Positions 1 to 12,936 of a stretch of DNA of 64,000 bases are shown piece by piece (positions within the stretch are counted from its first letter, which is position 1; each line of letters opens with the position of its first letter). The translations under genes and the position numbers were made by a program. Under the pieces are notes generated by a model. That model was not told the DNA's origin and searched no databases. It saw nothing but the letters and a program-made list of their open reading frames with translations. This DNA is from Zychaea mexicana (taxonomy: Eukaryota > Mucoromycota > Mucoromycetes > Mucorales > Lichtheimiaceae), in the NCBI RefSeq assembly GCF_025766255.1, contig NW_026516698.1, positions 124,001 to 188,000 on the forward strand, given 5' to 3'.

Positions 1-1
1 A

Positions 2-637
2 TTGAAGCGCACACTGCAATCGTTAGCATGCGGACAACATAAGCTTTTGATCAAAGACTCAGAAGGCATGGACGTTCAGATGTCGGATATGTTTAAATAC
101 AATTCGGACTTTACAGCCGCATCTATACGGCTCAAGATCAATGTACTGCAACAAGAACAGTCAGGAGAGGAGCGGAAGGCTACAGAAACAAAGGTCCTTG
201 TGGATCGACAGCACCAGGTATAAATGTTTTCGTTTTCCCCCTTTCAGGTTTTTTAACAAGAGAGGGTTAACCTAGTGGCTCAATAATTTGTTTTGGTTGT
301 TATGTAGCTCGAGGCAGCCATTGTGCGTGTCATGAAGGCAAAACGACGACTGAATCATACTGAATTGATGAACGAACTCTTTACACAAGTCAAGTTTCCT
401 CTGGAGGTATGAAATTTAAGAGAATAAAACCTAGCGTGAAAAACGGCAAACATTCATTAATAAACTCTGCGTCTTTATCAGGCAACGGATATAAAGAAAC
501 GAATCGAATCGCTTATTGACAGGTAAGACACTGTAGAGTAGCTTGCAAAAATTCCCCGCACTGGTAACTGATTTTTTTTTTGCAGAGAATATCTTGGGCG
601 TGACGAAGAAAACCCTAGCACATACATATATAAATAG
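2..637 (+). CDS. Cullin-4-like scaffold, C-terminal end (partial)
   Basis: This is the C-terminal part of a cullin, closest in my recognition to cullin-4, the scaffold of CRL4 (DDB1-type) ubiquitin ligases in the nucleus and cytoplasm. The 5' part lies outside the window. Four exons fit: 2-217, 308-406, 482-522 and 586-637, all with GT-AG introns and consistent phase. The first exon begins with LKRTLQSLACG, a cullin-4 hallmark. Later exons give DRQHQ, then EAAIVRVMKAKRRLNH, then DIKKRIESLIDREYLGRD, and end in TYIYK. The last ~70 residues form the winged-helix neddylation domain. The lysine in the IVRVMK segment is the expected NEDD8 acceptor (family knowledge). The codons and introns look intact. 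Cullin-3 is the main alternative, but the end sequence favours cullin-4. Confidence 0.9.
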
Positions 638-1451
638 TAATGGGAACGTAAGCATTATTAAAAGAGATATGAAGTCTTCACATAAACCATTATATGTGCG
701 CTTTGATTATGCGGCTATCTGTATGAGTAGCAGTAATTAATGCATTGTGATGCACATGGATAGTGTTTGTACATACAGCAGAAATGTATAACATTTGGAG
801 ACCATCAAGCACAGTAAATGTTTCAATTTTAGGTGTAAGCTGAGAATCGGAATTTTGTGCTTCGTTTTCGTAATGAAAGGCGTATGATAGACAAAGCAAC
901 TACAGTAGAGCCTTTCTAAGACACTCTCTAATCCAACAATGTAATAAAAATGCCTTTTTATATCCTTCATATCTTGATCGCATCCAAACTATGATTCGAA
1001 TATCTCTGGAGTGCTACTAGTAATTAAACTCTGAAACACTTCGAACCCATGCATATGATAATGAATATTAGTCAGTTGGCTAACGGTATCATTGTTTCCT
1101 TACGAGGTGAATGGATAAAGAGCAAGTTCATATTAAAGATAATACATAATGTTAGTATCTATCGCATTTTATTGTCTGCATTTTAAGCCATTTTCATCAG
1201 TTACAAGATGAATAGGGAGCCATACTGCATGATTACAGAAATTGATGGAACGAGAAAAGTGTAAAACCGACGGTCGGAGGCAATCCTCCATAACTTCTTT
1301 GTTCCTCTTTTATAGCTAATTCCTAGCTACGAGTTCCCTTTTCGATTTCATGGTTGTCTATAGTACGTTTTATTATCTTAATATCTGCACGAAGAAATTG
1401 GAATTGCTGGTAATTTACTGCTTCAATCAGATCATAGAGCTTCTGAACTAA
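638..1451. other. Intergenic, cullin-4 to RdRP
   Basis: AT-rich spacer of about 0.8 kb between two genes on the same strand. Short frames on both strands show no family resemblance. It must hold the cullin terminator and the RdRP promoter. If the RdRP start lies in an upstream exon, that exon would also be here. Confidence 0.6.
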
Positions 1452-4400
1452 ATGCCTACTCAAATGGCCAACGGAATGGCCACCATGCGCCCTCCCGTTC
1501 ACCTGTGCGCCGACCCTTTCCTCCTCGCAACACACCTACGCCTCCACCAACATCGACAGTCAGGGACGTTCGCTGTATCAAAGTCTCGGGGTTGAACTTA
1601 CAAACGATTGCCCCTACCGTACGTGAAGCATTTGCTCGCTGGGGTAATGTTGAAAAAGTTGAACTTGGCCTAGACGGCAACGACTCTCCGAATGGCACAG
1701 CCATTGTTTTGTTCAAGTAAGCTCTAGCACTATTTTCTGTATCTTTTTGTGTATAACAAAGAACGAGATCGCTAACTAAATACAAAAACGTTGCTTGTAT
1801 AGGGAGAAACCTTGGTCGTTGGATTTTTTAAGTCATGCTGTGGTTGAACGTCGCAATGTTAAGATTGAGGTTGTGAACGAGTCGCTATTGAACGCAGGGC
1901 GCGTATTTCGAGATTCTCGGAGATCACATTACACGCGGGTCCCGGCGCGAAGTCTCTCTTTAGGCGTTATGAAGAACCCCAAGACGTTCGTAGAAGAGTG
2001 GTGCACCGATGATAGTGTTGCGATGATTATTCAGTACGATCGCCGCCAGATCCAGTTCTTCTTCAACTCCTCGCGAGAAAAATACAAGCTCGAGTTTTCG
2101 TTCAAAGACATGACAAACGGCGAACTGCTGATGGAGCGCGACGGTCCCTCGACATACTTTACGATCCAGCTCAAGTTCCCAGCACGTTTCTGGCGATCGA
2201 ATCAGTCAGCCGTCCATGATACCAAGCTGGTTGCCACTGTCGGAAACCAGTGGGAACGAATCTTGACCATTCCTGTGAGAGCTGGGTCTTCGTCTAGTGC
2301 AGGAAGTAGTGGACGAAAGGCACCGGTGAACCTCCACCCGGATACTGGGAAGGCGCGTTTGGGCATGTGGACAACCTATCGGATCAAATTCGCCCCTGAG
2401 CGGCGTGCACAAAAGCTTTTTGAGGAAATGCTTGTCGAGGCTAGCGAATACAACCTGGTGCCTCGCGACACTCGTTTGCTGCTGCCCATCCTTAGTGTGG
2501 TCCGGCCGAGTTCACTACCAACACCAAGGTTGCACAACGATCGAGCTCAAATATTGTCATTCGAAGTTCTATACATGCTTGAATCGCTGATCCTCTCGTA
2601 CCAGTTTGGCGAGTACAACCTCGACGACGAGTTTTACGAGACTATCAAGGAGCTGGATCCGCAGATCGCAATTGGTATTTTTGATATCTTGTGGGCGTCG
2701 AAGCAGCGTGCGTGGGAGCCCCTTCAGGCGATCAAGCGGATCTTTAACGAAATGGGTGTCAAGGTTCGGCACAGAAGGCGTATTCCCGAGCACTGTGCTA
2801 TGATCCGCAAGATCCTTGTTACCCCAACCACCGTGTACGTACAACCACCCTCTATCGAGACCACCAACCGTGTCGTTCGACATTATCGCGAGCATGCCGA
2901 TCGCTTTGTTCGCGTGCAGTTTTTGGACGATGGCATGAGCAAGGTCAGCGCTTCACACCAAAAGACCGGCAGCGACGCCATCTACAAACGTATCTACAAG
3001 GCACTCCAAAGCGGAATCCAGATTGGTACACGACGCTACGATTTCCTCGCCTTTTCAAGCTCGCAACTACGTGACCATGGTTGTTGGTTCTTTGCGCCAA
3101 CGAAAGACCTCAGTGCGAACAAAATTCGAAATTGGATGGGCTCATTCCGCAAGGAGAAAATTGTTGCCAAACATGCCGTCCGTATGGGCCAGGTAAAACG
3201 GTCGTTCAAAGCTCCTATTTTGGTGAACACAAGTGGCTAACGGTGAAAGGGATCATGTTTGTAGTGTTTTAGTTCAACTCGACGTATTACCGAGCTGGAG
3301 CACGACGAGGTCAAGTACATTGACGATATTGTGCGCAACGGCTACACGTTCTCAGACGGTGTTGGTACGATTTCCCGTGTACTTGCAGAACAGGTCGCCA
3401 ACGCGATGGATCTGAATTACGTTCCCAGCGCCTTCCAGTTTCGTTTCGGTGGTGCCAAGGGTGTTCTATCCAAATCGTCCACGAACCTGAAATCCAGAAG
3501 TATCCAGCTACGCCCGAGCCAAATCAAATTCGAGTCGAACCACTACGAACTGGAAATCATCCGCGTCTCCACGCTGATTCCTGCCTATCTTAACCGGCAA
3601 GCAATCACCATCCTATCGACGCTGGGTGTGCCTGATGATATTTTTATGAAGAAGATGCAGTCAATGATCGACAAGATGAACCGGATGTTGGGCGATCCTG
3701 CTGATGCTATTAAAACATTGCTTTCCAACATTGACGAGTTTGGCACGACTCAAGCTATGGCCAAGATGATTCAAGCAGGCTTTTTGGAGAAGCGCGATCC
3801 GTACATTGCCAACTTGATCAACATGTTCCGCGTGAGCCAGTTGAAAGACTTGAAGAAAAAGGCAAAGGTCCATGTTCCGAAGGGTGCCTTCTTACTTGGT
3901 GTCATGGATGAGACTATGACGTTGCAAGAAGGCGAGGTGTTCTGCCAGATCTCAGGCAAGTCCAACAAAGGCCGAAGCAAGCGCACTATTCAAGGAGACG
4001 TCGTTGTCTACCGTAACCCCTGCTTCCACCCAGGCGATATTCGTGTCGTCAAAGCTGTTGACAATCCCAAGCTCCACCATTTGACTGATGTGCTCGTTTT
4101 CAGCGCCCAAGGTTTCCGTGATGTCCCTAGTATGTTATCCGGTGGTGATTTGGACGGAGACGATTATACGTAAGTTGCTTTTTACTTGGTTGAGCTGTAA
4201 GCGAGAAGATGTACCTGATCCAGCTCGTTAACATGATAATAATGCTTTCCTTCTAGCATTTTTTGGGATGAAGAGCTGTTCCCAAAGATACGAAATTACG
4301 AGCCGATGGACTACAATGCTGAGGATCCTGTCAGAGTAGACGAAGTCAAACTGATTGATATCCAGAAGTTTTATGTCAACTATATCAACAGTGACAATCT

Positions 4401-5595
4401 TGGCACCATTGCCAATTCTCATCTGGCTACTGCCGATCGATCACAGAAAGGCGCTCTCGATGGTGCATGCCTGCGCCTCGCGCAGAAACACTCTTTGGCA
4501 GTCGGTAAGCACAAATACATATCTAGTAATTACGAAAAGGGAATCTATTGCCATTTTTAATACCTTAAATGAAACTCTTGTTATTCAGATTTCCCTAAAA
4601 CAGGGAAGCCGGCGAAGGTTGAAGAAGACTTGAGAGTACATGTGTACCCGGATTTTATGGAGAAAAAAGACAAGGAGTCCTACGAGTCGCAAAAGGTTCT
4701 GGGCAAGATGTACCGTGCCATCGATAAATCAGACTACCGGGAATACCAGTCGCACCTGGTTGACAACACTGTATATGACGTCCGTTTGCGTGTGCCTGAC
4801 ATGGAGCGCTACATTCAAGAAGCGCGAAAACTCAAAGGCGAATATGGGCGAGATCTGCTAGCTTTAATGAATCAATACGGTGTACAAACCGAGTCGGAAA
4901 TTGTATCTGGCTACATCGTAAAATGGTTGAAGAAAAGCAACAAAAAGAGCATGCACGAAATACACAAGCAGACCATGGGATCCGTCTTAAGCATGAGAAA
5001 AGTGTGGCGTGATCGATTCGAGCAAGGCCTCGAGGACAAGCCGGGTGCCCGTCATGCCAAAGCTGCAGCTTGGTATTACGTGGCTTACCATCCCGACGAA
5101 CGCATTAAAGACTTTAGCGACGAGGGCAGGTTCCTTAGCTTTCCATGGGTTCTTGTCGATATCATTTGCGAGATCGCAATCATGAATAATGACCGCGTCC
5201 CGGCTGAAGATCAAGCGAAACCAGTGGACGACGCATTGGTCAAACGTCTTGCAGCATCCCAAAACTCCATTAAAATATCGATGATTTACAGCTCCGACGA
5301 TGAGGACGACGAAACTGATATTACCGACGATGAAGATGAAAACGAAGACGACGAAGATGAGGAGGAGCAGGAGCAGAAACAGGAAGTAGGAGAAAAAAGC
5401 GATGACAACGATGAAGACGACGACGAGGATGACGAGGACAACACAGCCATCAAGTCGTTTGTGCTGTCAGCAAAACCGCAAATACAAGATAGCCCAGCGC
5501 ATACAACATCTCCCGTACCACAGCACAATAATACTTTTACCACCCTCGGGGCGAACGCCACTGAGGAAGAGCTGGCAAATGCGCTACTCAACTAA
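1452..5595 (+). CDS. RNA-dependent RNA polymerase of RNA silencing (QDE-1/RdRP family)
   Basis: Cellular RdRP that makes double-stranded RNA from single-stranded templates for the small-RNA pathway. Best exon set: 1452-1504, 1564-1716, 1803-3192, 3265-4169, 4257-4504 and 4589-5595, giving 1251 aa. The catalytic motif GGDLDGDDY ends at the exon 4/5 junction, with the three aspartates of DxDGD present. Other family marks are FSDGVGTIS, RMGQCFSST and DFPKTGKPA. I placed exon 4 at 3265 (acceptor TAG at 3262-3264) because only this acceptor restores the frame and the MGQCFSST motif. The first ~70 residues resemble an RRM-like fold (IKVSGL, AFARWG, AIVLF). The last ~60 residues are a strongly acidic tail rich in D and E, then a serine/threonine-rich end. 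The start is uncertain: ATG at 1452 needs a 59-nt intron with a weak GTGCGC donor. Alternatively the frame runs from an unseen upstream exon. The rest of the gene looks intact. Confidence 0.88.
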
Positions 5596-6776
5596 GCTTG
5601 ATTACAATTACAATTACTTTCAATGCCTTCTTGCTCTTACAAAAATGTCATCCTTTTCTTTTTCTCTTGCGTGCTTGTATATAAATATATTTGGCAGGTT
5701 ACATGGCGTCAAGTGCTCATCTTTGGGTTTATATTATTGTACCACCTCAGCCCGGACAATCCCAATCATGATCATGTGCAAATGTATATTCTTATACCAG
5801 AGGGCTGGAATGGCAAAATTTCAAGGGGAGAAGATATAGAAATGGTTATGCTAATTGATTGATGTTGTGTGGATTGTATTCATGCAAGTTATCACACACA
5901 AGCATCACGTCTAAAGCGAGGGAAAACCTTTGCCTTTTTTAGACTGTGAATAGAAATGTTAAAGCCAGAACACTTGGACAAACACTTGCATCTTTGTTGC
6001 CTGGTGAATTTGATTATACGGTGCCCAAACATAGCAAAAACGATAACACTTCGGAAAGGTCCCTGTGGACTTTAAGATGACCCGGTCTACGAGCCAAAGA
6101 AAGAAAAACAACAGCAAAAGAGATAACAAAACAAAAATCGTAGCACAGCAGGCGCGGCATTTCTACCTTGTTATCTTTGGCTGGTAAATAACACTTGATG
6201 TGAGACAAGCTGGCAGTACATACTAAAGTGTTTGCGGAATGTGCAGCGTTGCTACGTCAAAAAACACATCATTAATAAGACGACACTTTCTATCGAAAGA
6301 TACAACCTCACCTTTTAATTTTGCAAACACGGGAGAACAGCTTCAGCGTAAAACTGGCAGGGCCGCTTTGGAAGTGTAAAACTAACGCTGATTGGATCTT
6401 CGCGTCTGTATGGATGATTCTATCCCGAGTTCAGCAGGGTAATTCAGCGGAGTAAAAAAAAAACTTGTCGAGAGGTTTTTTGATCAGCTGCGCACAAGGC
6501 ACCAAAATAAGTGCTGCCTCATTCCCTGTGTTGTTTCTAATCGTTCTTGACCTTCCACCGCCATTTCAAATAGTCAAAATGTACCATTCTAGGAAAGCAG
6601 TTCCAGGACGAACACTGGGAAACGTGGGAACTTTAAAGCGTCCGAGTCCGACTTGCTGCAGGCCACGGTCAGATCATATAAAGCTTCAAAAAAATTTCTC
6701 TGCTGCCAAGTCCCTTTCTCTCATTGTTCATCCCTCCTTCAAACCTCTCACTTCCACGCCATCTCCACCATCTCCT
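5596..6776. other. Intergenic, RdRP to peptide transporter
   Basis: No supported gene. The AT-rich 3' region of the RdRP is followed by the transporter's 5' region. A TATA-like box (TATAAAG at about 6677) lies roughly 100 bp before the chosen ATG, and a pyrimidine-rich leader (CTTTCTCTC and similar) lies between them. Confidence 0.55.
6677..6683 (+). promoter_or_regulatory. TATA-like box of the peptide transporter gene
   Basis: TATAAAG stands about 100 bp upstream of the transporter ATG, followed by a CT-rich leader, an arrangement common in fungal promoters. Position only; function is inferred. Confidence 0.4.
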
Positions 6777-9107
6777 ATGGCCGAGATCACTGAAAAGAAC
6801 GAGACCACTACCAGTACAGAGGTCATTACGGAAAAGGCGCCTGCATATGACGTGGCCATTACCGAGGAAACCGAGTATGTTACTCTTGACGATGGCTCTC
6901 AGTATCCAGTGCCGACCAAGGATCAATGGGGCGTATTGCGTGAAGTTGCTGATTCTGTTCCCAAGAGTGGTTACCTGGTCATTCTGATCGAGTTTTGCGA
7001 ACGCTTTACATACTATGGTTTGAGTGGCCCCTTCCAGAATTACATTCAACAGCCACCGCCACCATCATGTAAGTAACAGTCATAGATTTATGAATTACCA
7101 AAAAGGCGATTTTTCTCCTCCTTTGACATAGTGTGATTACTCTATGTGGTATAGACCCTGCTGAAACTCCAGGTGCCTTGGGCCGTGGTCAGCAGACCGC
7201 GACAGCTCTCACCACCTTTTTCCAGTAAGTCGTGTGATAACGACAGGGGGGGGGTATAGCGATAAAGTTTTGTGAAGCTGATATATCTTTTTTATTTGTA
7301 CAACCATAGATTCTGGTGCTACATCACTCCAGTAAGTTCCCACTTTATAATTCTGTGAAACTACAAGTAGAAAATATGAGCGCTATGCATGCTCATGAAA
7401 AAACGAACACTACGGTTCTATTTCTTCTTCCTTTAGATTATTGGTGCTATCATTGCTGACCAGTATCTTGGCAAATACAACACCATTGTGGTGTTTGCCT
7501 GTATCTACATGCTCGGTCTAATCATTTTGACGGGATCTTCTGTACCTGCCTCTATCGACAGCGGCGGTGCATTCCCGGGCTTTATCGTTGCGTTGGTTGT
7601 GATTGGTCTGGGAACTGGCGGTATTAAGGCCAACGTCTCCCCATTGGTTGCTGAACAATACACTGTCTCCAAGGCTTATGTGCGCGAACAACCCAAGCGG
7701 AACTGGCTGGGTCGCAAAACCGGCGAGACCGAACGCGTGATTGTGACACCCCAGGCTACGTACCAAAGATTGTTCAGCTACTTTTACATTGGTATTAATG
7801 TGGGCTCCTTGTCGGCTATCTTTACCACCTTGATGGCCAAGAACATTGGCTTCTGGTCGGCCTATCTGCTTCCAACCTGTATGTTCGTTCCTGGCATTGC
7901 CGTTGTCATCTTGGGCAAGAAATGGTATCGTCAGAACCCGCCTCGTGGCAGTATCTTTTTGGAAGTGTTCAAGATTATCAAGTTGTCGCCAAAGTATGGT
8001 TTGGAAGGCACCAAACCCTCAGTCATGGCCAAGACCAACCCTGCTCTCGCTGAAAAGATCACCTGGGATGATGTCTTTGTTGACGAAATGCGCCGTACTT
8101 TCAAGGCCTGTATTGTCTTTTGCTGGTACCCTGTCTACTGGCTTTGCTACTCACAAATGACCAACAATTTGGTTTCCATGAGCGCTGTAAGTACCACTTT
8201 CATAACGGACCCTCTTTTCTTCGCCGTGACGGATACCAAGGAAGTTCTAACTTTTGAATCTTCTATCTTTCTTGGATTAGACTATGTTGACCGGCAATGT
8301 CCGTAAGTATAGTCCTGATAACGAGTTTAGAAATAAGCTTTGCATCTAGAGACTTTTACTGACTCTACTTATTGTTTGAATAGCCAACGACATCATGCAA
8401 AACATCAACCCCTTCACTTTGATCGTGACAATTCCTATCATGGACCGCATCTTTTACCCAATTCTTCGCCACTATGGTTATCCCATGCGTCCTATGATTC
8501 GTATCACCTGTGGTTTCTTCTTTGCGGCAAGCGCCATGGCTGTAAGTGATTTCAAAGAAACTTCCTGTGGAACTTATAAAAGAGAGAAACTTAAAAATTG
8601 CCTGAGTCTAACTTTTTTTCTTCTTCGTGTATGTAGTACTGTGCTGGTATCCAGACCCATGTGTACAACAGCCCACCTTACTTCGACCACCCCAACGGAA
8701 ATGGCAAAAATCATGTCTCCGCCGCTCTTGTGATTCCCGCCTATGTCTTGGTTGGTATCTCTGAAGTCTTTGCTTCCATTACTGGTCTTGAATATGCATA
8801 CAAGAAGGCGCCCGCCATGATGAAGTCACTCGTTATGGCCCTGTTCTTGTTGACCAACTGTTTCGGTGCTGTTCTCGCGTTCGCGCTGGTTTCCGTGGCA
8901 GAAGATCCCAAACTCAAGTGGATGTATACTGGTATTTCCGCCGCCACCGCTACATGTTGCATCCTCTTCTGGTTCTGTCATCATAAGCGTGATGCCTATG
9001 ATGTTGAAGAAGATGCCATTCATCGAAAGAAGGACGAGATGGACAAATACAAAGGCATTGAACAGGAGTATGAGCCTGATCAGGAAGCTCGGGGCGAAAA
9101 GAACTAA
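6777..9107 (+). CDS. Proton-coupled di/tripeptide transporter (POT/PTR2 family)
   Basis: Plasma-membrane importer of di- and tripeptides driven by protons. Seven exons fit with correct phase: 6777-7068, 7155-7224, 7310-7331, 7437-8186, 8281-8302, 8384-8541 and 8637-9107, encoding 594 aa, normal for fungal PTR2 proteins. The acidic N-terminal cytosolic tail precedes IEFCERFTYYGLSGPFQNYI, the ERFTYYG signature of POT proteins. Later come GLGTGGIKANVSPLVAEQY and the Asn/Pro-rich PNDIMQNINPF segment, followed by hydrophobic helices typical of a 12-TM protein. Two 22-nt microexons (7310-7331, 8281-8302) are needed to keep the conserved FQFWCYITP and TGNVPNDIM segments. The start at 6777 was chosen because it begins the acidic tail and follows a TATA box and CT-rich leader. 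The upstream in-frame stretch from 6465 looks non-coding. Confidence 0.93.
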
Positions 9108-10115
9108 AAAGTTATAACTACATAGTATCAGATGCTGGACATGGACTCTCTTCTTCTTTGCATATCGACATACTGCTACTTCTTCTATTTCATATATTAT
9201 ATTTTCTAATCAGTACATTATCTATATACACGCTATTATTTTTCCATGTATATTTCTATTCGTCTTACAGCAATAATAATTCTTCTCTCTATGCTTTTCG
9301 TCAACCATTTTGAAGTAAAGTACCCTGTCATTCTCACACTCTTTGAATCTTAAATAAAATTCCATTCTTGTTTTGCTATATTATGTAATAGTTTTTTGAG
9401 TCCGAGATATCGGTCAAACCTTCTAAATCGTCTCTTCATGGTTGTTCCTATAGCGTCATAGCTCGTAAGTTTTTTGGCACGACTTTTTCTTTTCTCACGA
9501 GCTCTGTGAAAAAGTTTGACTCATTATCCACAGAAAAAATAAGCGTGTAACAAACTCCATGCGTGTTATATAGTATATAAGGCAATGAAACTCTATGTTA
9601 ATCACCATAAGTACAACGACGATATAAGTATACTTTATTCGATTGGGCCTTATCGTATTAATGAGTGTATGCTACAGAGAAATGATATGCAGAGCAAGTA
9701 CATCAATAATCTACATTAACAACTGGATAGAAGATGATTCATTGGTGTGAGGATGCAGAAAAATATATAGACCATAAATACAGGAACACAACCTGGTTGG
9801 AAGCGTTGACACTGGAAGAATTTCCGTCTGAGATATGTCCTGGTGCTGCAGAAAGGTCGGCACTTGCACTATCTGTATAACAGAAAGAAGAGAAGGCAAA
9901 GCGGAAAGCATTTTTACGATGCATTAATTTTTTTCCCCAAACAACAATCCACGAATGCATATTCATTTTCAGAACACATATACAGTTATGAGGTAGCAGT
10001 ATGTGATAGTATGAAAGACACATTTCGGTTAATACACCATCGTGCACATGGAAGACAGATAATATTACTATAAAGCTATTGTAATTTATTTAGACAAAAA
10101 CCATGTTTCTAGATG
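9108..10115. other. Convergent intergenic region
   Basis: About 1 kb between the 3' ends of the transporter and the phosphomutase gene. It is AT-rich, with short T-runs and AATAAA-like words. I see no gene or clear repeat in it. Confidence 0.55.
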
Positions 10116-12936
10116 TTAACGACGCCACAACAGATTGTATTGCTGGTATTCCACAAGCTCGTCTCCAATGGCCTGAACTACTTTGCTCAAATCTTTCCTT
10201 GCTTGTTCCTCCGAGTCGCCGCGTAATTCTGAGTAGTATTTGACCTTGGGCTCGGTACCACTAAGTAGAATTTAAATGTTACTATCAACCTTCTTACCAT
10301 ATTATATATCATTCATGACTACTATGCTCGTTCACCTTGTTCTGATGGTGAAAATTGCGTTATTCTCCAGTTTAAAGGTGATCATCTCTGAAGAGGCTGA
10401 CACTGGCAATGTAGGCTTATTACTAGGAGTGTTGGAATCGTATCCAACAGTGAGGTCGCGTACACCAACGACGCGGTATCCAGCAATATCTCTCGGATAC
10501 TCATATTTACCAGACTTCATGTTCTCTTGAGTCTATACATGAGAATGTTTCATAAACGAGTTTAGTTCTTTCATTTCACTTCAACGAGTAGAAGAAGTGG
10601 AGAGTGGTCCAATATATATACTATCAAGTTGCTCTTTTTGTTCTTACCTCTTTATAACCATACCGTATCCTTTCGAAAATCGTCTTTATGACTTGCTTAT
10701 CGTCGCAGATAAAATACGAATTTTCCGACACAAAGTAGCCGTATTTTGCATAGAGCGTCTCCAAATACTGATTGATGGTCAATTCACGCTTTTGCAGTTG
10801 GACAGCCCATTCTGAGAAAAAGCCCAAAGCGCTGATACCATCCTTATCCTTGACCAAATCACCAATAGTGAATCCGATGGCTTCTTCGTAAGCAAATGCA
10901 ACGTAATATCCTTCCTTTTCGAGATCAATTGCTTTGTTCCCAATCCATTTAAAGCCTGTCAATGCTTCTTCAAAACGGAAGCCTTCTACTTCCGCCATAC
11001 GTGCCAGGAATTTTGAGGATACTGTGCTTGCTACCATGGCAATCTTTTCTATTGATACAAAACAAATTTTTAAGGACGTCACCTTCATTCAGTATTTCAT
11101 TTACTAGAATGCTACATCCACCCTCCCCTAATCCTTTCTTATACAAACTTACCAACGGGAACACCGCTTGCTTTTGCTTTTTCAAAACAAGCCGCACCAA
11201 GGACAGCGCCAATCTGATTACCAGTGAACAGTTTCCACTCGCCGCTGTTGAAGCTTCAATAAGTCGCATGATCATTGAAAAAATCCTTGTTTATTGTTGA
11301 AGAACTTACTTTACTCGTTCAGCAATTGCCAGTCGATCAGCATCTGGATCATTTGCAAGAATTAAATGTGCCCCGCTTCTATCAGCCGTTTGGATGGCCA
11401 AGCTCTATATATTACTTATTAGTATACGTATAAAGTGTCTAAGCGATTATCTTCCGTTGCATACCAAAGAACCTTTGCCTTCCTCAGGGTTAGGGAATTC
11501 AACAGTAGAAAAATCGGGGTCGGGCATGATTTGTTCGTCCACAGTGAAAAACGGTGGCAGACCAAAAACTTCAAAAGCGCGCTTGGCAAAAGGTGTACCA
11601 ACACCATGCATGGCTGTATATGCGAATTTGAGAGATGATGCCTCATTATCCGATCTGTCAAGTTGGGCGAAAAGTATTCAAGTTTGTTTGCTCTGCCAGT
11701 TACTAGGAATTCGCTCTTTACTGTAGAATATTTACCGGAAACGAGATAGCCCAGCGAGATCTTTAAAATAGTTATCAATAACCTCCTCAGGCTCGGCGCA
11801 TAAATCACTCGTATCGATCAAGTTATAGTCCCATGTCCATGGCGTCAAATGGTTCAAGATAGTTGCTGCAATCCCTTTATCATGAGGTGGGATGATCTGA
11901 CACGCATTTTCCCAATAACTAATGAAAATCCGGACCCGCAAATTATGTCAGTTTTTCTCTCTCCTCCTCCTCCTCCTCCGACAAACTGCATTGAGGACGA
12001 CTCCCTAGTCACTTACACTTTATAACCATTGTCTTGCTTGGGATTCTATAAAAGACGACTTAGTATCAAATGCAATTCTAAAAACTAGTTTATATGGGAG
12101 CGAAACTTGCATGCGACGCAGTGATCATGATACCAGCTGCAGCTTTCTTCTTTTTTACTGTATAAGGCTGTTGATGATTCAATATTCAAAAGATTAGCAA
12201 AATTGAGCATAATGGAAAATCGAACGTATGATGTAATATCCATGGTATCCACATGTTGACTTTGCTACTAACCACTAATGGGGTGTGAATATATGCATGG
12301 TAATACCACACTCGGAAACCAAGCGTGATGAATGCAGCAGCCGTCAGACGCGCAAAGTTCTCTGAATGGTGTCGGTGATCATGCCCAATGACGACGCCGC
12401 GCTCTTTTGCATCATGCACCGTCTCCAACAGATACTTTGCAAGGCCCTAAATATACATATATGAGCATTTATCCGACTTTCTAGACTGCTATGCTTATTT
12501 AGCCGCTATACTGCAGTTCTCAGGAACAGTCTCGTACTTGCGAAGTTTGTAATACAGTCAGGTCGTTCATTCGGGAGAAGCCTGCCTCCATTTTCGCACG
12601 GAGACCTATCGTATAGCAATCCGGTTAACGCGCAATTCGCGCAAATTCCCAAAAAATAGCAAATCGCCAAGTTCGTATCAATCAAGAAAGTTACCAGCGG
12701 TGCCAAACTCAATGCGAGTCGCCAGCCGCTTCTTTAACTCGTCATAGTTATTAGCCTCGAGGAGGGCGGTTATCTCAGTTCGTGTTTCCTCATTCTAATA
12801 AAGTATGCAACATTAGTTACTGTTCTCTTTCCCTTTTTCAGGAGACAAAGCAGCGGGAGTAACTTTTCTTGTATCGTACTTCATCTAGACGAAGCCACTC
12901 TTGTACTAATACACTAATGTCACTCTTTTCTGACAT
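10116..12936 (-). CDS. Phosphoglucomutase-2 / phosphopentomutase
   Basis: Cytosolic alpha-D-phosphohexomutase interconverting ribose-1-P/ribose-5-P (and glucose-1-P/6-P), linking nucleoside breakdown to central carbon metabolism. Thirteen exons in transcript order: 12880-12936, 12695-12794, 12538-12605, 12273-12446, 12111-12167, 12017-12045, 11736-11918, 11465-11654, 11310-11404, 11153-11244, 10648-11048, 10336-10532 and 10116-10260. All phases close and give 595 aa, the usual size. Visible motifs are [10 protein letters not shown], the active-site serine loop TASHNPKQDNG, the metal loop [28 protein letters not shown] and the phosphate-binding loop [10 protein letters not shown]. The intron after TASH starts with GC (GCAAGT), since no GT donor can preserve the motif. 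Tim10 is transcribed divergently from the other side of a 768-bp shared upstream region. The coding sequence looks intact. Confidence 0.94.

Noticed and set aside
6465..6776. Longer N-terminus for the peptide transporter
   Set aside because: Covers the TATA box and CT-rich leader, and the residues do not resemble transporter tails.
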